Positions 17,801 to 25,870 of a stretch of 34,498 bases of DNA are shown one piece after another. Within the stretch, counting starts at the first letter, position 1. Each line of letters opens with the position of its first letter. Origin of the DNA: Patescibacteria group bacterium (GTDB lineage: Bacteria > Patescibacteriota > UBA1384 > 2-12-FULL-50-11); NCBI GenBank assembly GCA_022843855.1, contig JALHMV010000008.1, positions 1 through 34,498 of the forward strand, written 5' to 3'. Under the pieces are notes generated by a model that ran no database searches, was not told the origin of the DNA, and was given only the letters and a program-made list of their open reading frames with translations. The position numbers were made by a program, and so were the translations under genes.

Positions 17801-18397
17801 GGTCTCCTGGAACCAGTTACCTGTCCGAGCCGCTTCAAGTTTGTCATTAGTCAATATTTCAAACGGAAGATTAAATCTTCGCGAAAGTTCGTCCTGCCAC
17901 TGTTCCGCGAGCCCGCCTGGACAGACGACCAAACACCTCTCAAGATCCCCGCGTGCTATCAACTCCTTGATCAATAGTCCCGCCATGATCGTTTTCCCAG
18001 CACCCGGGTCATCTGCAAGCAGGAACCTTAACGGCTGCCTCGGTAGCATCGATTCGTATACCGCCGTAATCTGGTGAGGGAGCGGCTCAACTACTGAAGT
18101 GTGGACCGCAAGAAGTGGGTCAAAGAGGTGAGCGAGATGGATACGCTGGGCTTCAGACACCAAGCGAAATTTACCGCCGTCGCCGTCAAAACTCCACGGA
18201 CGACCTTTCTCAACGATCTCAAGGCGATCTTCGTCAGCACGATAAAGAAGTTCGTTGGCGACTTTGCCGGTGGCCGATTTGTAGGTCATCTCAACGGCAT
18301 CTGAACCAAACCATTGAACGCTGACAACCGTTACGATGCTGTCTGGGAGCACCCCCCGTAAAATCGCATTGGGCTGCAGATCTTCGAGTTTAATCAT
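14843..18397 (-). CDS. SNF2-type helicase with C-terminal DUF3883
   Basis: The product is 1184 aa from the ATG at 18397 (MIKLEDLQPN); the track's longer start adds 25 residues unlike the family. Residues about 100-420 hold the first RecA-like lobe, with ADDPGAGKT (128-136), DEAH (232-235) and LMTATPHNG. The second lobe has a VVIHGG strand, LLATDAAGEGINLQ and motif VI QRFGRIHRIGQ. A long helical region follows, ending in a DUF3883 domain (about 1070-1170; LRFVEVKGR), a restriction-endonuclease-like fold often attached to defence helicases. Similar proteins act as the DNA translocase of multi-gene defence systems such as DISARM (DrmD). It is the first gene of the operon and overlaps the DUF262 gene by 4 bp. 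Confidence 0.92.
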   Translation of the reverse strand: MIKLEDLQPNAILRGVLPDSIVTVVSVQWFGSDAVEMTYKSATGKVANELLYRADEDRLEIVEKGRPWSFDGDGGKFRLVSEAQRIHLAHLFDPLLAVHTSVVEPLPHQITAVYESMLPRQPLRFLLADDPGAGKTIMAGLLIKELIARGDLERCLVVCPGGLAEQWQDELSRRFNLPFEILTNDKLEAARTGNWFQETKLCIARLDKLSRNEDVQEKLKAPDAGWDLIICDEAHKMSATFFGGEVKYTKRYRLAQLLSTITRNFLLMTATPHNGKEEDFQLFMALLDGDRFEGKFRDGVHVADVSDMMRRMVKESLLKFDATPLFPERIAYTVPYRLSGAEAALYKSVTDYVREEFNRAEALQNDKRAGTVGFALTILQRRLASSPEAIYQSLRRRRERLESRLREMEILARGGSVGILIPKFEELFDVEDLEDFDDAPDQEAELAEEQILDQATAAGTIDELKAEIATLKQLESLAFAVRHSGEDKKWVELASLLNEIFSAGKAEKSDSNSPEFVRSSQQKLVIFTEHRDTLNYLETRIKTLLGRDRSVVVIHGGIGRQERLNAQEAFRHDPEVQVLLATDAAGEGINLQRAHLMVNYDLPWNPNRLEQRFGRIHRIGQTEVCHLWNLVADETREGDVYRRLLEKLEEARKALGGQVFDVLGKLQFQGHALRQLLIEAIRYGERPEIRARLTQAVESAFDPDEIRDLFDERALVRDSMDTRRVNRIREDMERADARRLQPHYIESFFIEAFQRLGGAIKQREPRRYEITNVPAVIRNRDRLIGIGEPVQPRYERVAFDKALIAPQGQPLAAFVCPGHPLLEATIDLILERDRDLLRRGVVLVDERDTGVQPRVVFFLEHAIQDASRTRNGDRRVISKQILYVEIDSDGQARHLHYAPYLDYRPLADGEPGIDQILDRPECGWVSRDLEMKAQGHAIETVVPEHLAEVRDPKIVLIDKTEAAVKDRLTKEINHWDHRAEQLKLQEQSGKVNAKLNSDEARKRADILQARLQKRLSDLALERQISPLPPVILGGMLVVPAGMIAKMTGDPERPNGNSINTQISAAKAREIVMGIERNLGFEPTDREFEKLGYDIESRVPGTGKLRFVEVKGRVSGAETITVTKNEILYSLNKPEDFILAIVEFFDDETHKVHYVREPFKREPDFGVTSINYSFAEMLAQAGEPS

Positions 18398-18802
18398 TTT
18401 GAAAGATACGAGACGACAAGGATACCACAGAAAAGTCAGCAATTTCACCGGGAGAGAAATGCAACATTTCAATACCCTCTCTGGGCATCCGGTTCCTGTT
18501 AGGCGACTTTCGATAGCTAGGCTATCATTAGATAGTTTGAATGCCTCGAATCCCTAACTATTTACTCGACACGGTAGCTTTCATTTGTACGAGCGAACAC
18601 CTTTATACGAGTGATAATGATGTACAGGAAGGCGCTCGACCCGGGCGTACCGGTCTATGGCATCGGGCGTCCTTAGTAGCATTCCAATTCTCAACAAAAT
18701 CTTGACTACACCAGCATTATCGTAAGTGAATCGACGTTAATTTGAAGACCCGTGGATTCCTTTTTCGATAGAAATTTATCGGAGTTGATATTTTTTACTA
18801 TT
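18398..18802. promoter_or_regulatory. Divergent promoter region between defence operon and DUF4011 nuclease-helicase
   Basis: About 400 bp separate two divergent large genes, so both promoters should lie here. A small inverted repeat, GATAGC-TAG-GCTATC, spans 18512-18526 and could be a regulator site. TTGACT at 18702-18707 is a possible -35 for the rightward gene, but I see no good -10 at standard spacing. No further gene is visible apart from the upstream GTG alternative (18752) for the DUF4011 gene. Confidence 0.45.
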
Positions 18803-21800
18803 ATGTCTGAGAAGAAAAACTCCTATCAGGAAAGTGCTCCTCAAAGCGTAAGTTCGGATTTCTTTCACGGCGACATCGAAAAAGGCCTTGACCGTATGCG
18901 GAGGCGGCTTTTGGATCTGACGAAGCGTAACAGGCTGCTCAATTTCAAGGAAACGCGGTCTTCGACTCTTAGGGTTATCGATGAAGTACCCGACATCCTT
19001 TATTCAAAACTTATTGATGGTAAGGAGATGTCCTTTGGTCCGGTTCCTAAACCGAGGCGTGTCGAGCTGTTCGATCCTCAAGGCGAACAGTATGACGTGA
19101 AAAGCGTCGCCGAGCGACACGGTATTAATACTTCCTACGAGTTGTCAAATGCAAGGCCCGAGAGTTTCAAACCGAGCCATACCGATAACGAGATCCAGAC
19201 GCTACTCTTCCCAGACCGGCTTGAGGCAGTCCTATCGAAAACCGCCAGCGACGCACGTCTAGCCATCGAAGAAACCGGAACGAATATGCTTTACTTGGCG
19301 TTCGGCTTCCTCGAATGGTATGACACCGACGAGTCTGGCACTCCATATCTAGCACCGCTGTTTTTGCTGCCGGCTACACTCCGCCGAGGCGAAGCGGACC
19401 CGACAACGGGGGCTTTTCGGTACTTTATTTCGTATTCGGGCGAAGACATTCTTGCTAACATCTCGCTCGAAGAAAAGATGAAGGGTGATTTCCGGCTCGA
19501 ACTACCGCCGCTTAGCGAAGAAGATACGCCGGAAAGCTATTTCGCCAAGTTCGGTTCGATCCTCAAGTCAAAGGCTGGCTGGCAGGTTCACCGCTATGTG
19601 ACTTTGACCTTGCTGTCCTTCGGAAAACTCCTGATGTACCGGGATCTTGCTCCCGGGAATTGGCCTGACGGAAGCGAGATCAGCTCGCATCCGCGGATTC
19701 GTGAATTTTTTGAAGGCGTTCAGATGAGCGAGTTTCAAGTTGCAACCGATTACGAACTCGACGATCCCCCCCAAGGCGTCTCCGTTCCTCCGTTGATCGA
19801 CAATGCGGATAGCTCTCAGCACAGCGTCATCATAGACGCCTTGGCCGGAAAGAATTTAGTCGTTCAAGGTCCACCAGGAACGGGCAAGTCGCAAACGATT
19901 ACAAATCTGATCGCATCGGCTCTCGTAGCTGGAAAATCGGTCTTGTTCGTTTCGGAGAAACTTGCCGCATTGGAGGTCGTGAGGCGACGGCTCGACAATG
20001 CCGGCTTGGGCATGTTCTGCCTCGAACTCCATTCTAATAAGACCCGAAAGGACGGGCTGTTGAACGACATTAGTCGCCGGCTCGAACTTCATAAGACCTT
20101 TCGGAACGCCCCGAGCCTCGACGACAAAATGCAGCTGCTCGAGGAACAGAAGCAAAAGCTCAAAACCTATGCAAAGGCGATCGGAGCCAACTTCGGTAAG
20201 AGTGGCTTAAGTGTCCACGAGATATTCTGGAGACGAGAGTTACTTAAGAGTCAGTGTAAGATCGGCGACGGAATTATCGAGGGGATCACTGTTCCGTCTT
20301 GCGAATCCTTCACGCGGAAAAAGATAGAACGCGGGCGACAACTAGCCGAGAATTTCGCCCGCCACTATTTAGAAGTTTCGGCCCATAGTTCCAACGTTAC
20401 GAACGTTCCGCCCGGTCTTGATGCCCATCCATGGTTTGGTGTTACCAACCCTGAACTCACGCTCGCCGACCAACGGATCCTTGTTGGATTGCTAGGCGAC
20501 CTCGTTTCTCTGATCGAACAATTAACGGAGACGGTCGGCAGATTTGCTTCAGAAATCTCGGACGAGAATGACGCCCCCGTCCTTTTCGGAGATACGCCGG
20601 CTGAAATCGCTCAAATTATGGCTAAACTCGATAAAGTTTTTGCCATAGATCTAAGCGGCGTAGAATCTGCGGCGTTTGTACCATTACGGCAGGCAGGTGC
20701 TCTGGATCATGTTCAGTCGTTCGCTCAAAACGTTCAGGCTTACCGTCAAACCCATTCCGACCTTGCGGCTATTTTCCAGCCGGTCGTTGAACTGACGATC
20801 GAGGAAATAAACAATGGATATATCGCATGGAAGATCCTCGCAGCCCATTTCAGTGCGAGCGAAACTCTCGCAGTAGCTGAAAGGGTGACTCAATCGATTC
20901 GCGGGTGGACTAGCGACCTCGAAGAGGCAATTGCAGTCTTTTCCGAAGCTAAGAATCTACTCGGACTTGACGAACTCGCGGATAGGGTGCCGAATGTAAT
21001 CGATTTCAAATCGGTACTAAAGATGATCGATCGCTGTCCCTTCGACCTACTCGACAAGCGTCACACCGGGCTAGAAATCGGGGATGCGGTCGAGACGATT
21101 CAACGTGCTACCTCGGACAGGAGGCGCATCAAGAATATGGAGGCGGCCATCGCTGAAAGATTTAGTCTTTCGCTCTGCCCTGATTCCGACTCGCTGCAAC
21201 TCCATATCGCAGCCTGTGCGAATGCAGGATGGCTGCGAATATTCGATAGAGAATATAAGAAAGCGAAAACCGCATACAAAACTTGTCTCGCCACTCCTGC
21301 GAAGGTCTCGAAAGGCTCAATGCTAGCGGACTTCCAATCGATGTACGAGTACCAGACTCTAAGATCCCAGTTCAATGAAAACCGGCGTTACGCGGAAGTA
21401 TGTGGGCCATATTTCAATGGCGTCGATTCTGACTTTGAGTCGCAGATGTCCCTCGCAACCTGGCTGGACGAAGGGCGGAGATCTCTGGATTCGGTCGCCG
21501 TTGCACCAGACCTCTGGCTGAAAGTTTGGAGCCTCCCTTCCGCAAGCCTGCGCGGCTATCGGGGCGATAAGATAGCGCGGGCGCTCACGTCGATTGGTTC
21601 CATATCTGAATTGTTCAAACAGGTCTCCGGCACATTGCCGGGATTCATAGACGAAGCAGATCTGCGGTCAGCAAACCAGTCGAAACAGAAGTTTGCTCAC
21701 GAAGGCAATAAGATTCAGGGATCTTTGGACTTCTTTCGGAAGAGGAATTTTCCAAAGACCCTGTCCATATCGGAATTGGACCCCGTCCTAGCGCGTTTGA

Positions 21801-23911
21801 CCGAGTTGACGTCACTTGGCAAAAAGGTCAACGATGATCCCGTCGTAAGACAATGTTTCCCAGCAAGTTATAAAGGTGTTGCTACCGATACGGAGCGGGT
21901 GTTTAAAACAGCTTTAGCCTTTGCGCAGATAGAAGAGTCGGGCCTAGCACCGAAACTAACGACATTCTTGCTATCCGATCAGATCGAAGACAGAATCCGT
22001 TTCGTCGCGGACGTGAAAAACGAACTCGCGAGATTCCGAAAGAGGGAAACTACCCTGTTGAGTAAGATAAATGCTTTAGGCCGGTTAGATCCAATAAAGT
22101 GGTTCAGATCAGCCCAATCTTTTGATTCAACGACATTAGGGATATCTAAACGCAGAGCTGAGGAAGCGATCTCAGGCAAGGAGGCCCTTAACTCTTGGAT
22201 CATCTACTTGCAGATCCGTAGCGAATTCTCCCTTGATGGTGGAGGCACTTTGGTCGTCGAGGCAGTAGAAGGAGGATCGATTCCGGCGCATCAAGCGGCA
22301 AACGTTTATGAGTTCGGCCTTTTTAATTCGCTTTTGAAAAAGGTTTTTAGCAAGTATCCGGTAGTCGAGCGGTTTAGTGGCCTAACGCACTCCGAGGTTC
22401 AGTCCGAATTTGCCAGGCTCGACCAGGAATGCCTCCAACTCTACCGAAAACGAGCGGCCCATACTATTGATAAACGAGAAATTCCGTACGGAAACAGCTA
22501 CGGTCCCGTGCGAACATATTCAGAGTTGGCCTTATTGATCCATGAAATCAATAAGCAGCGACGGCATATTCCGATCCGGCAGCTCATCCATAGAGCCGGT
22601 CGAGCGCTAATGGCTCTAAAACCGTGCTTCATGATGGGGCCTTTATCGGTTGCCCAGTATCTTGCCCCGGGGAATTTTAAGTTCGATTTTGTGATAATGG
22701 ATGAGGCGTCGCAACTTAAGCCGGAGGACTCGCTTGGAGCAATAGCAAGGGGAAAACAAGTCGTCATAGTTGGAGATCGGAAGCAGCTTCCACCGACGAG
22801 TTTCTTTGATCGAGTAAATGACGAAGAGTCCGAGGAAGTCGAAGACAACCTTGCCCAAAATCTGGAGGATTCCGAGAGTATTCTCGACGTCGCAAATGCC
22901 GTATATCAACCTGCAAGAATGCTCAAATGGCACTATCGTTCACGACACGCGAGTTTGATCGCATTCTCCAATAAGGAATTCTACGACAGCAAGCTAGTAG
23001 TATTTCCGTCGCCGACGCCTACTGCTTTAGGGCTTGGCGTTCGCTTGCAGCCCGTGGCGGAGCCGCTATACGCCGATCGTCGCAACGTTCCAGAGGCAGT
23101 TCAGATTGTGAATGCTGTGATGTCTCGCATTGCTCGGGAGCCAAATATGTCCCTCGGAGTCGTAGCAATGAACAGCTCACAGAGGGATGTGCTTGAGGAA
23201 GTCTTCCTTCGAGAGCTTAAAGGCCGCTCGGATGCGGAAGAGTATCTCGAATCAATGCGCCTCCGTGGCGAGCCTTTTTTCGTGAAGAACTTAGAAAATG
23301 TGCAGGGTGATGAACGTGATGTGATTCTGGTCTCTATGACCTATGGCCCCAACGAGAGTGGCCGGATTCTCCAGCGGTTCGGCCCGATCAATAGTTTGAC
23401 GGGCCATAGGAGGCTTAATGTACTTTTTACGCGGGCAAGGTGCCGCGTCGAGGTATTCTCCTCAATGACCTCGGATGACATTATCGTCGGGGAAAAGAGT
23501 AGCGCTGGTGTAAGAGCATTAAAGGGGTACCTCGAGTATGCCAGAACCGGAATTCTTGAGCAGGCCCATTTTTCAGGCCGTGAGCCCGATAGCGATTTTG
23601 AAGTCGAGGTGGCATCTGCGATTAAAGAATTGGGCTTCGCTGCGGTTGCTCAGGTTGGTGTAGCAGGGTTTTTCGTGGACATCGGCGTGCTGCATCCTGA
23701 TCACGAAGAGAGGTTCGTTATCGGAATTGAGTGTGACGGTGCATCTTACCATTCGGGGCGATCTGCTCGGGATCGTGACAGGCTTCGAGAAGAGGTTCTC
23801 TCCGACCTTGGCTGGCGCCTTCATCGAATCTGGTCCGTTGACTGGTATCACAACCGGAGCCGAGAGATTGAAAAGATGCGAGAGGCGATTGTGAAGAACC
23901 TAGAGCGATAG
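18803..23911 (+). CDS. DUF4011 superfamily-1 helicase with C-terminal PD-(D/E)xK nuclease
   Basis: The product is 1702 aa from the ATG at 18803; the track's GTG at 18752 adds 17 residues. The DUF4011 signature RRRLLDLTKRNRLLNF is near the N-terminus (about 34-49). The first helicase half has Walker A GPPGTGKS (356-363); the second half has IMDEASQLKPED, GDRKQLPPTSFF, VQGDERDVILVS and NVLFTRARCRVEVF. The last 110 residues form a Vsr/MTES_1575-type nuclease: FEVEVA, GFFVDIGVL, IGIECDGASYH, DRDRLREEVL and GWRLHRIWS. This architecture matches the single-protein antiphage helicase-nucleases with DUF4011 and Vsr parts (Hhe, from memory of the defence literature). It is transcribed away from the methylase operon and could act alone. 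It is long and intact, unlike the decayed genes further right. Confidence 0.9.
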   Translation: MSEKKNSYQESAPQSVSSDFFHGDIEKGLDRMRRRLLDLTKRNRLLNFKETRSSTLRVIDEVPDILYSKLIDGKEMSFGPVPKPRRVELFDPQGEQYDVKSVAERHGINTSYELSNARPESFKPSHTDNEIQTLLFPDRLEAVLSKTASDARLAIEETGTNMLYLAFGFLEWYDTDESGTPYLAPLFLLPATLRRGEADPTTGAFRYFISYSGEDILANISLEEKMKGDFRLELPPLSEEDTPESYFAKFGSILKSKAGWQVHRYVTLTLLSFGKLLMYRDLAPGNWPDGSEISSHPRIREFFEGVQMSEFQVATDYELDDPPQGVSVPPLIDNADSSQHSVIIDALAGKNLVVQGPPGTGKSQTITNLIASALVAGKSVLFVSEKLAALEVVRRRLDNAGLGMFCLELHSNKTRKDGLLNDISRRLELHKTFRNAPSLDDKMQLLEEQKQKLKTYAKAIGANFGKSGLSVHEIFWRRELLKSQCKIGDGIIEGITVPSCESFTRKKIERGRQLAENFARHYLEVSAHSSNVTNVPPGLDAHPWFGVTNPELTLADQRILVGLLGDLVSLIEQLTETVGRFASEISDENDAPVLFGDTPAEIAQIMAKLDKVFAIDLSGVESAAFVPLRQAGALDHVQSFAQNVQAYRQTHSDLAAIFQPVVELTIEEINNGYIAWKILAAHFSASETLAVAERVTQSIRGWTSDLEEAIAVFSEAKNLLGLDELADRVPNVIDFKSVLKMIDRCPFDLLDKRHTGLEIGDAVETIQRATSDRRRIKNMEAAIAERFSLSLCPDSDSLQLHIAACANAGWLRIFDREYKKAKTAYKTCLATPAKVSKGSMLADFQSMYEYQTLRSQFNENRRYAEVCGPYFNGVDSDFESQMSLATWLDEGRRSLDSVAVAPDLWLKVWSLPSASLRGYRGDKIARALTSIGSISELFKQVSGTLPGFIDEADLRSANQSKQKFAHEGNKIQGSLDFFRKRNFPKTLSISELDPVLARLTELTSLGKKVNDDPVVRQCFPASYKGVATDTERVFKTALAFAQIEESGLAPKLTTFLLSDQIEDRIRFVADVKNELARFRKRETTLLSKINALGRLDPIKWFRSAQSFDSTTLGISKRRAEEAISGKEALNSWIIYLQIRSEFSLDGGGTLVVEAVEGGSIPAHQAANVYEFGLFNSLLKKVFSKYPVVERFSGLTHSEVQSEFARLDQECLQLYRKRAAHTIDKREIPYGNSYGPVRTYSELALLIHEINKQRRHIPIRQLIHRAGRALMALKPCFMMGPLSVAQYLAPGNFKFDFVIMDEASQLKPEDSLGAIARGKQVVIVGDRKQLPPTSFFDRVNDEESEEVEDNLAQNLEDSESILDVANAVYQPARMLKWHYRSRHASLIAFSNKEFYDSKLVVFPSPTPTALGLGVRLQPVAEPLYADRRNVPEAVQIVNAVMSRIAREPNMSLGVVAMNSSQRDVLEEVFLRELKGRSDAEEYLESMRLRGEPFFVKNLENVQGDERDVILVSMTYGPNESGRILQRFGPINSLTGHRRLNVLFTRARCRVEVFSSMTSDDIIVGEKSSAGVRALKGYLEYARTGILEQAHFSGREPDSDFEVEVASAIKELGFAAVAQVGVAGFFVDIGVLHPDHEERFVIGIECDGASYHSGRSARDRDRLREEVLSDLGWRLHRIWSVDWYHNRSREIEKMREAIVKNLER

Positions 23912-24232
23912 AAAGTTCTTACCGTGTTAATGTCATCGCCAGACAGGTTTGCTCCAACATTCCACCGAATCGCTTTCCTGGGAGAGTGATACTTAAACTT
24001 TATCCTAAACTTATGGAAGAAATGATCGAAAACGAAGAAGTAACCGTTGACGAATTGCCTGTCTCTGACGCAAATCTGCTCCCTGAGCGGTAGCCTCGGA
24101 AAGGTTAGCACAACTCAGTCGCGAATATCCGGGGCTTAGCTTGGGCGGGATAGATCGATTGGTTGGTCTCGTTAAGCCTGATGATGAGAGATCGGTTCGG
24201 CACAATAAGATAAAGATAACTAATTTGGCCGA
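23912..24232. other. Intergenic stretch with one tiny acidic ORF
   Basis: No full-size gene is seen. A 26-codon frame at 24013-24093 on the plus strand (MEEMIENEEVTVDELPVSDAN...) is acidic and resembles real coding sequence, but it has no clear ribosome binding site and no known relative, so it may be a gene fragment. The weak AAGAAC/GTTCTT inverted repeat at the end of the preceding gene has a 15-nt loop and no T-run, so I do not call a terminator. Confidence 0.35.
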
Positions 24233-24490
24233 TCAACTAAGTCCTCCCAGTACGACCTCGTCATCTATCAAGTCGTCAACGTGAATCCCATAGGCTCTTG
24301 CGTACCGCAGAAGCACTTTGAGTGGCGGAAGCCTCTTCCCAAGTTCAAAGGCGGATATTTCCGCTTGAGTCAGCCGCCCGGCGAAATCAAGTTTAGCGAT
24401 GATCTGATTCTGAGACAGACCCATTGATTTGCGAATAAAGGCCAACTTACCCGCGAGATGCTTCGGACGCTCGATCGACGCTCTGCCCAT
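24233..24490 (-). CDS. XRE-family HTH regulator, controller-protein-like
   Basis: The product is 85 aa, nearly all one helix-turn-helix domain: LAFIRKSMGLSQNQIIAKL, LTQAEISAFELGKRLPPL, LLRYARAYGIHVDDLI. Size and layout resemble the controller (C) proteins of restriction-modification systems, which delay nuclease expression and regulate themselves. The start is fixed by a strong GGGAGG site 7-12 bases before the ATG. That site and the start codon sit in a 9-bp inverted repeat (24487-24512), and a perfect 22-bp palindrome with GACT-ATAT-AGTC at its core lies about 50 bp upstream; GACT...AGTC is also the core of known C-boxes. It probably represses its own promoter, and perhaps the rightward genes. 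Which defence genes it controls is not visible. Confidence 0.85.
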   Translation of the reverse strand: MGRASIERPKHLAGKLAFIRKSMGLSQNQIIAKLDFAGRLTQAEISAFELGKRLPPLKVLLRYARAYGIHVDDLIDDEVVLGGLS

Positions 24491-24512
24491 TTAGGAAATC
24501 CTCCCTAAATGG
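24487..24512 (-). promoter_or_regulatory. Inverted repeat enclosing XRE ribosome binding site and start codon
   Basis: CCATTTAGG and CCTAAATGG form perfect 9-bp arms around an 8-nt loop. In the transcript the loop carries the GAGG of the ribosome binding site and one arm carries the AUG, so folding would hide the start codon. It could equally be a DNA operator. The repeat is read directly; its function is inferred. Confidence 0.65.
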
Positions 24513-24538
24513 CCATCTCTGACAATTTTCTGCTTGCC

Positions 24539-24560
24539 ACTAAGACTATATAGTCTTAGT
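24539..24560. promoter_or_regulatory. Perfect 22-bp palindrome, probable operator of the XRE regulator
   Basis: Each arm reads ACTAAGACTAT and the two arms meet without a spacer. The core AGACTATATAGTCT contains the GACT/AGTC half-sites seen in C-protein boxes. It lies about 49 bp upstream of the XRE start and directly before the ATG of a small rightward ORF, so a dimer bound here could act on both directions. Confidence 0.75.
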
Positions 24561-24701
24561 ATGTCTGTGTTGTTTTCGTTCGCCGCAAGCCTTATGAATT
24601 GGCCGCGAGCGATTCTCATTTATCCGTTCGGCTGGATTTTGAGCATTCCTGACATTCCCAAGATAGTATCGTATCAAAAGTCCGCGATGCCGAACACCTA
24701 A
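24561..24701 (+). CDS. Possible 46-aa hydrophobic protein
   Basis: The frame encodes MSVLFSFAASLMNWPRAILI followed by YPFGWILSIPDIPKIV and a short polar tail, consistent with one or two short membrane segments. It starts directly after the 22-bp palindrome, so it has no ribosome binding site and would be leaderless or not expressed. It is too short for the ORF track. A toxin-like or anchoring peptide is conceivable, but a chance frame is equally possible. Confidence 0.3.
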   Translation: MSVLFSFAASLMNWPRAILIYPFGWILSIPDIPKIVSYQKSAMPNT

Positions 24702-24756
24702 CCTGTACGGCGTCCCCAACATATCTGGGACGACCGGCAGAGGCTTTTCTTTTTGT

Positions 24757-25254
24757 ATGGGATATAAAATCATTTTTCTGCTACTTATTTCCGTCGGCGC
24801 GTTCGGACAGCCTGTAGATATTGCCCAACCAGCATATGCAAGGGTGGCCCCAACGCCGAGTTTTGACCCTAACGTCGATCTAAAGAAAAGTGAGTACATG
24901 TTGGTCGCAATGAGCCGTGATGATGTTGAGAGGACAGCTTGGTTCTTTCGCTTCGGAACCTTAACACTGCCAACTGCAAATCGAATTCAGTTTTGGATGC
25001 GTTTACACAAATACGCGGATTCTGCTTGGCAACGAGACTACGAAATGCACCTAATCCAAGCGGAGTGCCGAGCAAAGAAAACAAGGGTCATTCAAGTCGT
25101 TGGGTACGAGGCAGCCACCGGCAAAGTCAAGAAAAACTATTCATTCGACGATGAGGCTGAGTTTCCGTGGGATAACGTCGTGCCTGATACGGTCATGGAC
25201 GGGGTGTTTACAAAGATGTGTGCGATAGGACGACCGGTGACAAAACAGCTATGA
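24757..25254 (+). CDS. Secreted adhesin-E-like protein
   Basis: The product is 165 aa with a signal peptide (MGYKIIFLLLISVGAFGQ). The mature part follows the pattern of the surface-adhesin protein E family: a tryptophan strand (FWMRLHKYADSAW), MHLIQAECRAKKTRVIQVV, YEAATGKVKK and PWDNVVPDTVMDGVFTKMC. Proteins of this family are small secreted beta-rich domains, usually of unknown role outside Haemophilus. The ATG is preceded by a T-rich leader, CTTTTCTTTTTGT, which recurs before the third gene of this cluster. Its stop codon overlaps the next start (ATGA), so the two are co-translated. Confidence 0.7.
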   Translation: MGYKIIFLLLISVGAFGQPVDIAQPAYARVAPTPSFDPNVDLKKSEYMLVAMSRDDVERTAWFFRFGTLTLPTANRIQFWMRLHKYADSAWQRDYEMHLIQAECRAKKTRVIQVVGYEAATGKVKKNYSFDDEAEFPWDNVVPDTVMDGVFTKMCAIGRPVTKQL

Positions 25255-25823
25255 GTACACTAAAGATCAGCTACAACCCTTTCTGCCATCTCAACCCACG
25301 CGACCACTACGCCGAATGGTGGCAGCGACGAATGCTTCAGCGCGTTGCCGCCACAATGATTGGGCTGATCGCCTTACTTTTTTTCTTGGCAGGCTTCGCT
25401 AAAGGTCAGAACTATGAGTACGCCGACCCGTCCGAGTTGAAAGGTCTCAAAACTTATTGGGTAGATACCAGTGGCGATGTGAAGGCCCGAAATAAAATTG
25501 TAGAGATCGTCAAAAAAGAACTTCCGTCTCTTTCGATTGTCGATGAGATAACGTCGGCTCAAATTCGCATCGCATATCTAGGACAAACAGAGGAAGGTCC
25601 GACGAATATCATCGGCGGGAGCAACCGTGCCAGTATCGAGACCGAGCGTTTACCTGTCGGGGCGGGAATGGTCTGGATAGACCCGCGTGGAACAGATAAG
25701 AGTAAGCTCAGACTAGTTATTAGCTTTTGTAGCCGCAAGGATTTCTTACTCGAAAAGCAGCCTTATGAGAAGCTGACAAAGGAATTCGTAAAGGTCTACA
25801 AAAAGGCGAATGGCTTAAAATGA
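25251..25823 (+). CDS. Single-pass membrane protein with extracytoplasmic domain
   Basis: The product is 190 aa from the ATG at 25251, which overlaps the previous stop codon; the track's GTG start at 25218 lies inside the upstream gene and is less likely. After about 30 charged and aromatic residues comes one membrane segment (MIGLIALLFFLAGFAKG). The outer domain (KTYWVDTSGDVKARNKIVEI, then LSIVDEITSAQIRIAYL) looks like a small alpha/beta fold that starts with a VDT strand and helix, seen in various uncharacterised periplasmic proteins. No function can be assigned. Confidence 0.65.
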   Translation: MSTLKISYNPFCHLNPRDHYAEWWQRRMLQRVAATMIGLIALLFFLAGFAKGQNYEYADPSELKGLKTYWVDTSGDVKARNKIVEIVKKELPSLSIVDEITSAQIRIAYLGQTEEGPTNIIGGSNRASIETERLPVGAGMVWIDPRGTDKSKLRLVISFCSRKDFLLEKQPYEKLTKEFVKVYKKANGLK

Positions 25824-25870
25824 GGGGTTAGACCAGAACGGCCAGTGGGCTTTTTCTTTTTGTATGGCAT

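Noticed and set aside
18702-18730. Sigma-70 promoter for the DUF4011 gene
   Set aside because: TTGACT is a good -35 but no acceptable -10 lies at 16-18 bp spacing, so I mention it only within the regulatory region.
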